Positions 1 to 9,006 of a stretch of DNA of 64,000 bases are shown here, piece by piece. Numbering within the stretch: the first letter of the stretch is position 1; every line of letters starts with the position of its first letter. The DNA lies in NCBI RefSeq assembly GCF_018437225.1, contig NZ_JAAMFI010000001.1:310001-374000 (forward strand). Reading direction: 5' to 3'. The notes below the pieces were generated by a model. The model made no database searches. It was not told the DNA's origin and saw nothing but the letters and a program-made list of their open reading frames with translations. The DNA comes from Fructobacillus papyriferae (GTDB lineage Bacteria > Bacillota > Bacilli > Lactobacillales > Lactobacillaceae). Made by a program: the position numbers and the translations under genes.

Positions 1-836
1 GCTTCTTCAGGTGTCCCATCCAGGCTAATTAAGTGATAAAATCCCTGCCGCCCCTCCGTTTTTTCAGGTCGGTCTTCTTCTGGTAGGCCATTGTGGAAGT
101 CAATCGCCACTTGTAAGGCGTTAACCATCGTATCCTTAGCCGTTCCCGGGTGCACATTACGCCCCTTAATTGTCACTTTAGCACCAGCCGCGTTAAACGT
201 TTCCCACTCAAGTTCACCAAGCGGACCGCCATCGACGGTGTAGGCAAAGTCGGCACCAAAAGCTTGGACGTCAAAGTGATCCGCTCCACGGCCAATTTCT
301 TCATCTGGACCAAAGGCAAAGGCCAAGGGACCGTGTTCAATTTCTGGGTGAGCCAACAGATAATCGATCAGCGCCATGATTTCAGCCACACCGGCTTTGT
401 CATCGGCACCGAGTAAAGTCGTCCCATCCGTTGTGATCAAATCATGGCCTTTGTAATGCTTCAGGTTGGGAAAATCCTTTGGATCCAAGGTGAAACCAGA
501 ATCACCCAAGTGGATAACCGACTGGCCATCATAATCGGCCACTTCTTGGGGACGAACGTTTTCACTGTTAAAGTCGGCCGTGTCGACGTGAGAAATAAAG
601 CCAATCGTTGGTAGCTTGGTCTGCTTACTATTGCCTGGCATTTTGGCAAAAACGTAACCGTCTTTCATCGTTTGAACATCTGACAAACCCAAAGCGCGTA
701 ATTCTTCTGCCAAATTTTTTAAGAAAGCGACTTCCTTGGGGTCGGATGGCGTAGTCGTTGATTCCTCGTTGGACCGAGTGTTGACCTGAACAAAGCGAAG
801 AAAACGATTGATTAATTCTGGGTACTTTTCAGACAT
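1..836 (-). CDS. pepT: Peptidase T (tripeptidase), C-terminus outside window
   Basis: M20-family metallotripeptidase that releases the N-terminal residue of tripeptides in the cytoplasm, the last steps of peptide use in lactic acid bacteria. About 278 of roughly 410 residues are present; the gene runs off the window start, so no stop codon is visible. The start is ATG at 836 behind an AGGAGA ribosome site. Visible motifs are SHVDTAD (metal His and Asp, about residue 80), GADDKAG (bridging Asp) and GPDEEIG (catalytic Glu and metal Glu). The last His ligand lies beyond the edge. Identity is secure from motif order. Confidence 0.93.
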   Translation of the reverse strand, partial: MSEKYPELINRFLRFVQVNTRSNEESTTTPSDPKEVAFLKNLAEELRALGLSDVQTMKDGYVFAKMPGNSKQTKLPTIGFISHVDTADFNSENVRPQEVADYDGQSVIHLGDSGFTLDPKDFPNLKHYKGHDLITTDGTTLLGADDKAGVAEIMALIDYLLAHPEIEHGPLAFAFGPDEEIGRGADHFDVQAFGADFAYTVDGGPLGELEWETFNAAGAKVTIKGRNVHPGTAKDTMVNALQVAIDFHNGLPEEDRPEKTEGRQGFYHLISLDGTPEE

Positions 837-852
837 AATATTCTCCTAAATT

Positions 853-1644
853 TTAAAGATAACGGTATGGATCCGTGTTAACTTGCGAAACAATGGCTGT
901 CAATTCTTCTCCAAACCATTCCTGAACCTTTTTTGCCATTGGTTCCTTGGCTAAAGCTTCCATGTGGTGGTCAGGGTCGAGTACGGCAAAATCAGCCGCC
1001 AAGACGTCGTGACCAACGTGGTAATAGAGATCAGCTGTAATGTAGAGATCAGCCCCCTGTGCTTTGGCCTCTTTCCAGTACTTGCCACCATCGCCACCAA
1101 GGACAGCCACACGTTCGATCATTTTTTGGGGGTTCGCTGCAATCAAGCGAACTTCTTGAACCTGGCAAACGGCCTTCACTGTCTTAGCATAGTCAGACAA
1201 ACTCTTTGGCTTTTTTAACCGGCCGATCCGACCGAGCCCTGCCTTGTCATTGACTTCGTCTGGGACCAGTGGAATTGCTTCTTCTATACCAAAAGCGCGA
1301 CAAAGCCAGTCGTTTAGACCACCATCAGCCGCATCTAAATTCGTGTGCGAAGAATAAACAACGATGTCATGCTTAATCAAATCCGCATACATCTTGTTTT
1401 GCGGATCAGTTAAATCGAGATTCTTAGCCGGAAAAAAAAGCGGTTCATGATGGGCCCAAATGAAGTCCACTTTTTTTTCGATGGCTTCTTGAACCGTTTC
1501 AGGTCGGACATCTAAAGTCGTCATCACGCGCTGAATGGGTTGATTGGGGTCCCCAATCTGTAGCCCCGTTGGGTCGCCCTTTTCAGCCAGGGACTTTGGC
1601 GCAAAAGCTTCGATTTTGTTAATTAAATCCGCTGCTTGAATCAT
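853..1644 (-). CDS. Nif3-like dinuclear metal centre protein (YqfO family)
   Basis: 263-residue member of the Nif3/DUF34 family, which forms hexameric toroids with a dinuclear metal site. Its biochemical role is unsettled; family members have been linked to GTP cyclohydrolase I type annotations without firm proof. Metal-binding patterns are WAHHEPLFF (His pair), SSHTNLD and, near the C-terminus, DPDHHMEALAKEP. This is the short form without the inserted PII-like domain of longer homologues. Its ATG overlaps the trmK stop by 4 bp, so the two are translationally coupled, the usual arrangement in Firmicutes. Confidence 0.9.
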   Translation of the reverse strand: MIQAADLINKIEAFAPKSLAEKGDPTGLQIGDPNQPIQRVMTTLDVRPETVQEAIEKKVDFIWAHHEPLFFPAKNLDLTDPQNKMYADLIKHDIVVYSSHTNLDAADGGLNDWLCRAFGIEEAIPLVPDEVNDKAGLGRIGRLKKPKSLSDYAKTVKAVCQVQEVRLIAANPQKMIERVAVLGGDGGKYWKEAKAQGADLYITADLYYHVGHDVLAADFAVLDPDHHMEALAKEPMAKKVQEWFGEELTAIVSQVNTDPYRYL

Positions 1645-2333
1645 TTCTCTGCCAACTCCTTTTCGATTTTGTCGATCATTTCTTTGACTTCGAGATATTT
1701 CGTACTGGTCTGTTGGTTGGCTTCAGCTAACCGATCTAAGACCAGCTGCAAGCGGTTCTTTTCATGTGTCCACTTAGCCAAAAAAATCGGTCCCTTTTCC
1801 AAACGCAAGAATGGACCAAAGGTCAAATCTGCTTCAGACAAGGTTTGTTTGCCTGGTTCAGCCACGATAATTTCGTAACGGTGGACGCCTTCTTTGACCA
1901 TTTCTTCTTTTGTAATCGCATAATCATTTTCCACCAACCAGGCCCGCAAGGCATCCTGATCGGTATTTGGCTGAAGCACTAATTGCTTAAAGGGCCCCAA
2001 TTGGCGTTGATCATTTAGAATCTTTTTTATCAAAAGTCCGCCCATACCTGCAATCACAACCGATTCCACACCGTCTTCTGGTCGAATGGCCGCAAGACCA
2101 TCGGCCAGCCGACAGTCGATTCGTTGGCCAAGGGATTGAGCTGCTACGGTGTGCTTCGCGTTTTCGAGTGGGCCCTTGGCGACTTCGCCAACGATGGCGG
2201 CGTCGGTGTGGCCCTGTTCGACTAGAAAAGCGGCCAGATAGGCGTGATCGGAACCGATGTCGGCAACTTTGTGCTTGGCAAAAACGAGATTGGCGACGGC
2301 GTGAAGACGGGGACGTAATTTAATTTGGGGCAT
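1641..2333 (-). CDS. trmK: tRNA (adenine(22)-N(1))-methyltransferase TrmK
   Basis: SAM-dependent methyltransferase that makes m1A22 in the D-arm of tRNA. It is 230 residues long, the normal family length. The SAM motif I region reads VADIGSDHAYL near residue 22, and VIAGMGG near residue 95 is typical of TrmK. A coiled C-terminal segment follows the Rossmann domain. ATG at 2333 has an AGGAGA site 6 nt upstream. It is first of a two-gene unit with the Nif3-like gene. Function is by family knowledge. Confidence 0.93.
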   Translation of the reverse strand: MPQIKLRPRLHAVANLVFAKHKVADIGSDHAYLAAFLVEQGHTDAAIVGEVAKGPLENAKHTVAAQSLGQRIDCRLADGLAAIRPEDGVESVVIAGMGGLLIKKILNDQRQLGPFKQLVLQPNTDQDALRAWLVENDYAITKEEMVKEGVHRYEIIVAEPGKQTLSEADLTFGPFLRLEKGPIFLAKWTHEKNRLQLVLDRLAEANQQTSTKYLEVKEMIDKIEKELAEK

Positions 2334-2420
2334 GACACTCTCCTAAAATGACGAGATCTTTCTTTTTATTATACGGGGCTGGCCGACTTTGAACAAGGAT
2401 AAATTAGAAACAAATTAAAA

Positions 2421-2440
2421 AACCGCCGAAGCGGTTTTTT
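2421..2440 (-). terminator. Intrinsic terminator after rnhB (UUCG tetraloop)
   Basis: Read on the minus strand, the stem AACCGC/GCGGTT closes a UUCG tetraloop and is followed by a T-tract. It sits directly after the rnhB stop and ends the rbgA-rnhB transcript. The A-tract on the other arm could make it work weakly in both directions. Confidence 0.85.
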
Positions 2441-3203
2441 AGGATAAACACTTTTTGACCGGCGCAAAGGTCTTTCGATGGATGGGACAAGGTCCCAATT
2501 TGGCTAGTCCTTCTAAATGTGCCTTGGTGCCGTAGCCATCATTTTGACCAAAGCCATACCCCGGATACTCTTTTTCATAGGCGACCATGAGCGCATCACG
2601 GGTCACTTTTGCAAGAATTGAAGCTGCCCCAATCGAGTTGGATCGGGCATCGCCCTTAATTAATTTTTGCTGTGGCAATGGTAGATCAATGACCATGGCG
2701 TCCACCAATAAATAATCGGCCGGCACGTCCATTGCTAAGACCGCTTGTTTCATCGCTTCACGAGAAGCCTCATAGATATTGACCTCATCGATCCGTTCGA
2801 CCGAAACGATGCCAATTCCATAGGCGACAGCGTCTTTTTTAATATGCGTGACCAGCTCGTCTCGCACCTTTTTTGAAAGCTGCTTGGAATCGATAACGCC
2901 ATAAGCATCGAAGTCAGCCGGTAAAATGACCGCAGCAGCGACAACCGGACCAGCTAAGGGGCCACGGCCGACTTCGTCAACACCGGCAATGGCCTGGTAG
3001 CCCTGGTCCCAGAGTTCGGACTCAAAGGCAAAGCGGCTCATAAAGTCCGCTTTCTGCTTAGCTTCTTTAGCCAAACGCTTATCGAAAGCCTTCAAGGCAT
3101 TCTGGACGCCGGAGCGAGAATCCGTTCGCCATTTGGCCAAACGGCCATCGTCAGCCTGCGCCTCTTTCAAAGCAGCTTTAATCGCTGCAATTGTCTCAGT
3201 CAT
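2439..3203 (-). CDS. rnhB: Ribonuclease HII
   Basis: Cleaves RNA in RNA-DNA hybrids, including single ribonucleotides left in DNA. 254 residues, with the type 2 RNase H signature GVDEVGRGPLAG near residue 80 (catalytic Asp-Glu), IDSKQLSKK, and the later Asp in LLVDAM. An N-terminal extension of about 60 residues with KWRTDSRSGVQ is typical of Firmicutes RnhB. It overlaps the end of rbgA by 8 bp, a conserved rbgA-rnhB pairing. Confidence 0.95.
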   Translation of the reverse strand: MTETIAAIKAALKEAQADDGRLAKWRTDSRSGVQNALKAFDKRLAKEAKQKADFMSRFAFESELWDQGYQAIAGVDEVGRGPLAGPVVAAAVILPADFDAYGVIDSKQLSKKVRDELVTHIKKDAVAYGIGIVSVERIDEVNIYEASREAMKQAVLAMDVPADYLLVDAMVIDLPLPQQKLIKGDARSNSIGAASILAKVTRDALMVAYEKEYPGYGFGQNDGYGTKAHLEGLAKLGPCPIHRKTFAPVKKCLS

Positions 3204-4041
3204 GTTCTCGGTCCAATGTATAGCGTCCCAGCTTGCCAGAACGAAGATCGTTTAGTAGACGAACGGCGGCCTTATCATAATCATCTTTAAAGCCGAGCTT
3301 TTCAGTAATGGTTAACAATAAGTTGACGTCTGTTTGATCAAAGGCATCGTCAGCCAAATGGTAACGATCAATGATTGCCTGTGGGTTGTACTCCCGAAAA
3401 AAGCTCAGCAAATATAAGGCGGCATCGTCTTTTGCAAAGATCGTGTCCTTGACTGCACCTGTCAAAGCTAAACGCTGGCCAGTCTTTTGATCTTCAAACT
3501 TTGGCCAAAGAACACCGGGTGAATCCAAAATTTCTAATCCGGTCGAGGTTTTCAGCCAGGCGACTTTCTTGGTCACGCCGGGCTTGTTGGCCGTAATGGC
3601 CACGTTTTTTTGCACCAAATGATTAAGCAAGGTCGACTTACCAACGTTTGGAATACCAGCCAGCATGACACGAATCGGCCGATTCTTGATCCCCTTCGTT
3701 TCTTGGGCTTCAATTCGGTCCTTTAAGACTTCTTTCGCCGCTTTCGTCATCATCTGCGCCGTCTTCGGACCACGCGTATCGAGTACCACGACGTTTAAGC
3801 CTTGCTTTTCAAAATAGGCTTTCCATGAAGCCGTCTCTTTGGAATCTGCTAAATCTGCCTTGGTTAATACCAAAAGACGAGGTTTTTTTTCGATTAACTT
3901 GTCGACTTCGGGATTTCTTGAAGACATTGGTAAACGGGCATCAACTAACTCGAAAACGAGGTCAACCAATGACAAGTTTTCCCGCATCAAACGGAAGGCC
4001 TTTGCCATGTGGCCGGGATACCATTGAATATTTTGGGCCAT
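3196..4041 (-). CDS. rbgA: Ribosome biogenesis GTPase RbgA (YlqF)
   Basis: Circularly permuted GTPase needed for late maturation of the 50S subunit. In the 281-residue protein the G4 motif TKAD (residue about 60) precedes the P-loop GIPNVGKST (about 130) and the G3 motif DSPG (about 175), the diagnostic permuted order. The N-terminus IQWYPGHMAKAFR is characteristic of RbgA. The C-terminal helical domain binds the ribosome. A TTAGGAG site precedes ATG 4041. It is co-transcribed with rnhB. Confidence 0.96.
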   Translation of the reverse strand: MAQNIQWYPGHMAKAFRLMRENLSLVDLVFELVDARLPMSSRNPEVDKLIEKKPRLLVLTKADLADSKETASWKAYFEKQGLNVVVLDTRGPKTAQMMTKAAKEVLKDRIEAQETKGIKNRPIRVMLAGIPNVGKSTLLNHLVQKNVAITANKPGVTKKVAWLKTSTGLEILDSPGVLWPKFEDQKTGQRLALTGAVKDTIFAKDDAALYLLSFFREYNPQAIIDRYHLADDAFDQTDVNLLLTITEKLGFKDDYDKAAVRLLNDLRSGKLGRYTLDREHD

Positions 4042-4053
4042 TTTGTCTCCTAA

Positions 4054-4281
4054 CTAACGAGAAGCCTGGTACTCAGCCCAGGCTTCATCAAAAATCGTCA
4101 TCGACATTAAGTAAGACGCTCCCGTTTCCAAATATTCGGAAATTTCATCAAAATCCGTGGATTGCTTTGGAAAGGACGCATCCAAAAACGCATTGTTGGC
4201 AAACTGCTGGATCTCAGTTGCTGCGACTGTGTTGCGGTTGGTCATCAACCAACCATAAAAACTACGGTGTCTACTGGGCAT
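4054..4281 (-). CDS. YozE-family (UPF0346) small protein
   Basis: 75-residue protein of the YozE/SAM-like fold family, found across Bacilli with no established function. The pattern SFYGWLM near the start and the acidic helix SEYLETG fit the family. It overlaps the upstream ypmS-like gene by 11 bp and has GGAG 9 nt before its ATG, so it is translated from the same message. Confidence 0.85.
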   Translation of the reverse strand: MPSRHRSFYGWLMTNRNTVAATEIQQFANNAFLDASFPKQSTDFDEISEYLETGASYLMSMTIFDEAWAEYQASR

Positions 4282-4846
4282 TTTGCATGACTCCGGTAAA
4301 GGTAAAGCGGTTGTCCTTTAAGTTCAGCTCATCTGCTTGCAGGGTCCAACCATTCTTCTTCGTTAATTTTGACAGATCAAGGGCGATTTGTTTCTGATCA
4401 GGTTGGATGGTCACACCCTTTGGTCCCGTGTACATTTCTTTAATGTACCCCATGGCCACGTTGACTGGCAAATCCAATTGGCCCAGTTCAACCTTTTGGA
4501 CCTCCATGATGACATTGCCACCATCGGTTGTCTTAGGCACCATCGTCAATTTGGCATCAAGCTTCTGGTTGAAGACCGTAACCGTCGTTTGAGCCGTCAC
4601 GTTCTCTTCGTTAACCTTTACGCTGTATTTACCATTTGATTGATTCGTCAAATACGTGTTGGACAAAGCGTTCAGTTGATCACGATTCAGCGTCAGATCA
4701 ATCTTGGTGTTATCACCACTTGTGGTCTGGCTAAAGCTTGTCCGGGTTGGCATCAACGCCAGATAAGCCGTATAGACACCGGCTGACAAAATGGCCAAAA
4801 TAAGCAAACAAAAGAGCCAAAACCAAATCGAACGACGTTTCTTCAT
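4271..4846 (-). CDS. YpmS-family (DUF2140) membrane-anchored protein
   Basis: 191 residues: a basic N-terminus (KKRRSIWFW), one transmembrane segment at about residues 8-30, and an extracytoplasmic domain matching the YpmS/DUF2140 family, including the late NGWTLQADELNLKDN segment. The function is unknown; the domain is related to lipid-binding folds by family knowledge. It lies between degV and yozE in a tight operon-like run. Confidence 0.8.
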   Translation of the reverse strand: MKKRRSIWFWLFCLLILAILSAGVYTAYLALMPTRTSFSQTTSGDNTKIDLTLNRDQLNALSNTYLTNQSNGKYSVKVNEENVTAQTTVTVFNQKLDAKLTMVPKTTDGGNVIMEVQKVELGQLDLPVNVAMGYIKEMYTGPKGVTIQPDQKQIALDLSKLTKKNGWTLQADELNLKDNRFTFTGVMQNAQ

Positions 4847-4864
4847 GACATAACCTTCTAACTA

Positions 4865-5716
4865 TTATTCTGCTTCAAAGAGAAAGGCTAAAGCACCCAT
4901 CCCCGTGTGCGTGGCAATCATCGGTGTCGCCACAGATACCAAAATATCAATGTCCGGCCAGATCTCGTTTAACCGAGCAGCCATGGCTTCAGCTTCCTCT
5001 TTGATTCCTGTGTAAGTGATCCCGATGCCTTTCATCGTCTTAAAAGACTTCATCTTGTCAATCACATCTTCATTGAATTTGTTCAAAGTCTTCAGACCAC
5101 GTCCCTTGGTTGCCACTTCCACCTTTCCTTTTGGATCAACAAAAGCGCCAACCTTAATATTCAAGAGGTTCCCAATCAAGCCTTGCGTTTTCGACAAGCG
5201 ACCGCCTGCCACCATATTGTCCAGATTACGGAACGACAAATAAATATACGTGTCTTCACGGGCTTTCTCAGCTGCTGCAAGCACTTCTTCCATGCTGCCT
5301 CCGTTTTTAGCAACCCGGGCAGCAGCCAACACAACGAAGGCTTCGGAGCGATCCGCCGAATAGGTATCAAAGGCGACGACTTTGTTTTTAACCAAGGCGC
5401 CTGCTTGATGAGCAGCATTTACTGTTCCAGATAGGCCAGAAGAGATATGCAGTGAAAGAATCTCGGCATCCTCATCACCGGCCAAAGCTTTTTCGTAGGC
5501 TTCTTGGAACGCACCAATCGGCGGCTGAGACGTATGTGGCACCTCAGCACTCACTGCCATTTTATCCAAGAATTCTTCTGGACTGATCGTCACACCGTCT
5601 TCATAGATGGTTCCATCGATCTCAACAGACAAAGGAACCACTTGAATATCAAATTCTTCCTTTTCCTTCTCCGTAAACTTAGCACCTGAATCGGTTACAA
5701 TCTTTACCTTACTCAT
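4865..5716 (-). CDS. DegV-family fatty-acid-binding protein
   Basis: 283-residue DegV/FakB-type protein. Family members bind a fatty acid in a deep cleft and present it to the kinase FakA; no fakA is in this window. The N-terminal VKIVTDSGAKF and the internal HTSQPP and SSGLSGT motifs (lipid carboxylate contacts) are present. A GTG lies one codon earlier, but the AGGAG site is spaced 6 nt from ATG 5716, so ATG is preferred. It is followed by ypmS at 18 bp. Confidence 0.9.
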   Translation of the reverse strand: MSKVKIVTDSGAKFTEKEKEEFDIQVVPLSVEIDGTIYEDGVTISPEEFLDKMAVSAEVPHTSQPPIGAFQEAYEKALAGDEDAEILSLHISSGLSGTVNAAHQAGALVKNKVVAFDTYSADRSEAFVVLAAARVAKNGGSMEEVLAAAEKAREDTYIYLSFRNLDNMVAGGRLSKTQGLIGNLLNIKVGAFVDPKGKVEVATKGRGLKTLNKFNEDVIDKMKSFKTMKGIGITYTGIKEEAEAMAARLNEIWPDIDILVSVATPMIATHTGMGALAFLFEAE

Positions 5717-5725
5717 CACACTCTC

Positions 5726-6226
5726 CTAGGCTTTTCGTTGATACGTTAAAAATTCAATGTCTTGACCGTTATCCTTTAGGGCTTCACGATTGACTAATTC
5801 GAATTGTTTCAAGTCAATCGGATCCACGAAAGTATCACCAGCAAAATCACCTTTCACCTTTGTAACGGACAAATCGGTCGCAAGTGGCATTAGCAGCCGA
5901 TAGATTTGGGCACCACCGGCAACGGTGACCGGGTGACCTTTTTGCCATTCTGCTTTGATCAGATCGATCAGCTCATCTTTTGTATGAACCACCGTTACCT
6001 CATCAAAACCAGTCTCAAAATCTTGTTGACTCGTCAAGACCACCGAATGGCGTTTTGGCAAAGGACGTCCAATGGATTCCCAGGTGGATCGTCCCATGAC
6101 CATGGTCGAATGGACCGTTTCCTTTTTAAAATGGGCCAAATCAGCCGGCAAAAACCAAGGTAACTGACCATTTTTACCAATGGCGTACCGATCATCTTCT
6201 GCCCAGACCATCTTTAATATTGCCAT
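5726..6226 (-). CDS. folA: Dihydrofolate reductase
   Basis: Reduces dihydrofolate to tetrahydrofolate with NADPH. 166 residues, normal length. Substrate-site residues sit in IGKNGQLPWFLPADLAHFK; the NADPH-binding region includes MGRSTWESIGRPLP and VAGGAQIYRLLMP. It starts 2 bp after cca and ends 9 bp before degV. Thymidylate synthase, the common neighbour of dfr genes, is not adjacent and must lie elsewhere. Confidence 0.95.
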   Translation of the reverse strand: MAILKMVWAEDDRYAIGKNGQLPWFLPADLAHFKKETVHSTMVMGRSTWESIGRPLPKRHSVVLTSQQDFETGFDEVTVVHTKDELIDLIKAEWQKGHPVTVAGGAQIYRLLMPLATDLSVTKVKGDFAGDTFVDPIDLKQFELVNREALKDNGQDIEFLTYQRKA

Positions 6227-6228
6227 GT

Positions 6229-7431
6229 TTAGTGCTCCTTTGCAAAGTCAAAAATCGCTTCTTTTGTATTTGAAAGTTCACCACAAACAATTGCTTGCTC
6301 AATTTCGTGCAGGAGCTTGCCTAATCCAGGCCCCGGTGTTGCGATTCCAGACTGAATGAGCTGACCGCCATTGACCACGATATCTTTGCCCGAACGAATC
6401 GATAAAGCATTCAGACGTTTCTTGATGTCTTCTATGAGTGAGAAATCGACCCCCATCATCTCGATCACAGCTAAGAACGTATCCGCCAGATCGTTAATCT
6501 GGTACAAGTCCCAAGTGGATAAATCGTTCCGCTTTTCGATGGCTTTTGAAAGGCGCGTGACAGTCGCCATAATCTCACGGGATAGTTTCCAGGCCCGCAG
6601 TTCAGTTTGCAGCTCATCTGGGTTAAACCCACCGGTTCCCAAATAAAGGGTCCAAACTTCAAGCAACGTTTTTGGTTGCTTCTTTTCCAGCCAGTTGGCC
6701 AAAAGCAGCAAATGCTGATCGATCACCATCCCCTTTTGGCCTGGAAAATAAGGAAGTAAGCCCACTTCAACCATCGTCAATAACGACTGAGAAGCCGCTT
6801 GCCCCATCAATAGCTTTTCGAACTCGACCTGGATCCGCTCAACGGCGATTTTTTTCAGGTTCGGTGACAATTCTTTTAGCGCCTCAAGCGTTCCTTCTTC
6901 GATCGAGAAGTTTAACTTTGAAGCAAAACGCAAAGCGCGCATCATTCGCAAAGCATCTTCTGTGAAGCGTTCGTTTGGTTTTCCAACAGCGCGGATCTGT
7001 TTTTTTTCTAGGTCACCTAAGCCATCAAAAAGATCAATGACACTGCCGTCCGCATCCAAGGCAAAAGCGTTAATTGTAAAATCGCGCCGCTTCAAATCCT
7101 CTTCCAAAGAGCGAACAAAGGTCACCGAATCAGGCCGTCGAAAATCGGTATAAGTCGATTCCGTTCGAAAAGTTGTGATCTCATAGCCTTCTCCGTGATC
7201 CAAAACCATGACCGTCCCATGCTGAATACCGGTGTCGACTGTCCTATCAAAGATCGCCTTAATTTCTTCGGGATAAGCCGAGGAGGCAATGTCGACGTCA
7301 TGTAAGCTTTCGCCCAAAATCATATCGCGGACACAACCGCCAACAAAATAGGCCGCAAAACCGGCCGCATTAATGCGATCTAAAATTGGTTTGGCCGCCA
7401 CTAACTGGCTCGGTAGTTGGGTAAATTGCAT
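6229..7431 (-). CDS. cca: CCA tRNA nucleotidyltransferase
   Basis: Adds or repairs the 3' CCA end of tRNAs; needed here because the tRNA-Arg gene in this window does not encode CCA. 400 residues of the class II fold: GGCVRDMILGE, then catalytic HDVDIAS (two Asp), RRDFTINAFALD (motif B) and the amino-acid template motif around EDALRMMRALRFA. The C-terminal half is helical. Length matches the Bacillus-type enzyme that adds both C and A. Confidence 0.95.
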   Translation of the reverse strand: MQFTQLPSQLVAAKPILDRINAAGFAAYFVGGCVRDMILGESLHDVDIASSAYPEEIKAIFDRTVDTGIQHGTVMVLDHGEGYEITTFRTESTYTDFRRPDSVTFVRSLEEDLKRRDFTINAFALDADGSVIDLFDGLGDLEKKQIRAVGKPNERFTEDALRMMRALRFASKLNFSIEEGTLEALKELSPNLKKIAVERIQVEFEKLLMGQAASQSLLTMVEVGLLPYFPGQKGMVIDQHLLLLANWLEKKQPKTLLEVWTLYLGTGGFNPDELQTELRAWKLSREIMATVTRLSKAIEKRNDLSTWDLYQINDLADTFLAVIEMMGVDFSLIEDIKKRLNALSIRSGKDIVVNGGQLIQSGIATPGPGLGKLLHEIEQAIVCGELSNTKEAIFDFAKEH

Positions 7432-7503
7432 GGGCCACCTCGTGATTATCTTCTATTTCTATCTTAGCAAGAAATTGCCTGAATTGCACGGCAACAAGGC
7501 TTT

Positions 7504-8778
7504 TTATACGTCAAAAGCCTCTTCCAAATCAGCCAGTCGACTGGCCAAGTCCATATCATCTGGCACTAAGTCCACGACTTGTTGCAATGTCTCTTTTTCA
7601 AGCTTTTGCTGACCACGCTCATGATACCAATCCGCCAAATCGTGCAAGAAGTCCGGATCGGCCGGATAATCTTCTTTGGCCGCCTCAAAGTACTTTTTCG
7701 CCTGATCATCTTCGTCTTTTGCGTGGTAAGCCCGGGCTAGGTCCCAGTTGAATTTTGGATCAACCAAATCTTTTTCCAAAGCAGCTAAAATAACCTGGAT
7801 CGTCTGATCGTAATCGTGCTTGGCCAAGTAAAAGTCGGCTAAAGCCGCAATCGTTGTCAAATCCTCATTATCCAAATCAAGCGCCTTTTTGTAGCACGAC
7901 TCGGCCAAGGCATCGTCACCCTGTAAAAAGGCCAAATTAGCCGTCAAACGGTACAAGACAACGTTCGTCTGATCATATGACAAACCAGTTTGATAGGTTT
8001 GCAATGCGGCCTTTTGGTTCTGATCCTCTTCTTGTGCCCGGCCCAACAATGGATAGACTGACGTATAGTGTGGGTCCTGATCCAAAATATCTTCATAAAG
8101 CGAAATGGCTTGATCAATTTGCTTTTGCTCTTGATACAAAAATGCGAGTTGGAACTTGGTGTCGATCGTCATGTCAAGCGGCTTAATTTGCTCGAGATAA
8201 GCGATGGCGTTTTCGACGTTCCCAACCGCCGCATAAGCCGTTCCAATGCGAGCGGCTACGTCAACTTTGGCCATTCGACGCTCCCCCACCAACAACAAGT
8301 TTCGGTATAAGCCAATCGCTTTGTGATATTCTCCTGTCGAAAAATAAAACTCAGCTAAGGCAAAAGCAACAACGGGTTCTTCAGGTGCGATCTGCCGGGC
8401 CTTTTTTAAGGCATATTCCGCTGACTCCTGCAGACCTTCTTGCTGGTAAAGGTCCGCTTTGACGAGCAAGGATTGCAAATAAGCCGCTGACTCTTTGCTA
8501 ATCTGAGCCAAGTATTCTTGCGCCTCTTCCAAGTGATCTTCTTCAATTGCCAATTCAGCTAAAGCGGACTTCAATTGGTCTTCTTCCGGATGCTTTTTTA
8601 GCAACTGCTTGTAGGCCCGCTTTGATTCATCCACAAAGCCCATGGCGTAAAGGTCTTCTGCCAAGGAGAAAAGCAAGTCATCCGAATCTTCTTTCAAAGC
8701 CAGCTCAAAGGCTTTTTTTGCCTGGTCAACCTGACCAAGCTGCAAGGCGCTCATCATTTCTTCTGCGTGATTGGTCAT
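7504..8778 (-). CDS. Tetratricopeptide repeat protein (YpiA-like)
   Basis: 424-residue soluble protein built almost wholly of TPR helices, about ten repeats, with recurring A-x-x-Y/F-x-x-x-G patterns such as ALAEFYFSTGEYHKAIGLY and ALADFYLAKHDYDQTIQVI. No enzymatic domain, signal or membrane segment is visible. Its place upstream of cca resembles the ypiA position in Bacillus and lactobacilli. A role as a protein-interaction scaffold is inference. A TATAAT at 8830-8835 on the minus strand is its likely -10. Confidence 0.75.
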   Translation of the reverse strand: MTNHAEEMMSALQLGQVDQAKKAFELALKEDSDDLLFSLAEDLYAMGFVDESKRAYKQLLKKHPEEDQLKSALAELAIEEDHLEEAQEYLAQISKESAAYLQSLLVKADLYQQEGLQESAEYALKKARQIAPEEPVVAFALAEFYFSTGEYHKAIGLYRNLLLVGERRMAKVDVAARIGTAYAAVGNVENAIAYLEQIKPLDMTIDTKFQLAFLYQEQKQIDQAISLYEDILDQDPHYTSVYPLLGRAQEEDQNQKAALQTYQTGLSYDQTNVVLYRLTANLAFLQGDDALAESCYKKALDLDNEDLTTIAALADFYLAKHDYDQTIQVILAALEKDLVDPKFNWDLARAYHAKDEDDQAKKYFEAAKEDYPADPDFLHDLADWYHERGQQKLEKETLQQVVDLVPDDMDLASRLADLEEAFDV

Positions 8779-8948
8779 GGGTAACTCTTCCTCTTCTATT
8801 AAATAAAACGGTTAAATCTCTACCAACCATTATAGCTTGAAGGTGGCTCTTCATAAAGCCAAAATTGGAACAATTTCATTTCATAAGGTTCCCATAGCCA
8901 TCTTTTTGTCCAAATTGCAGCGTCAATTCCCACGCATAGACCAATTCG

Positions 8949-8957
8949 TGCTAAAAT
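8949..8957 (+). promoter_or_regulatory. Extended -10 promoter of the Ada-like gene
   Basis: TGC-TAAAAT lies 49 nt before the start codon at 9007. No good -35 is seen at 17 nt, consistent with an extended -10 promoter. Confidence 0.45.
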
Positions 8958-9006
8958 GTTTTTTGTTCAGCTTTTTTAAAAAGGCTATTTTTTGAAAGGA
9001 GTCGTC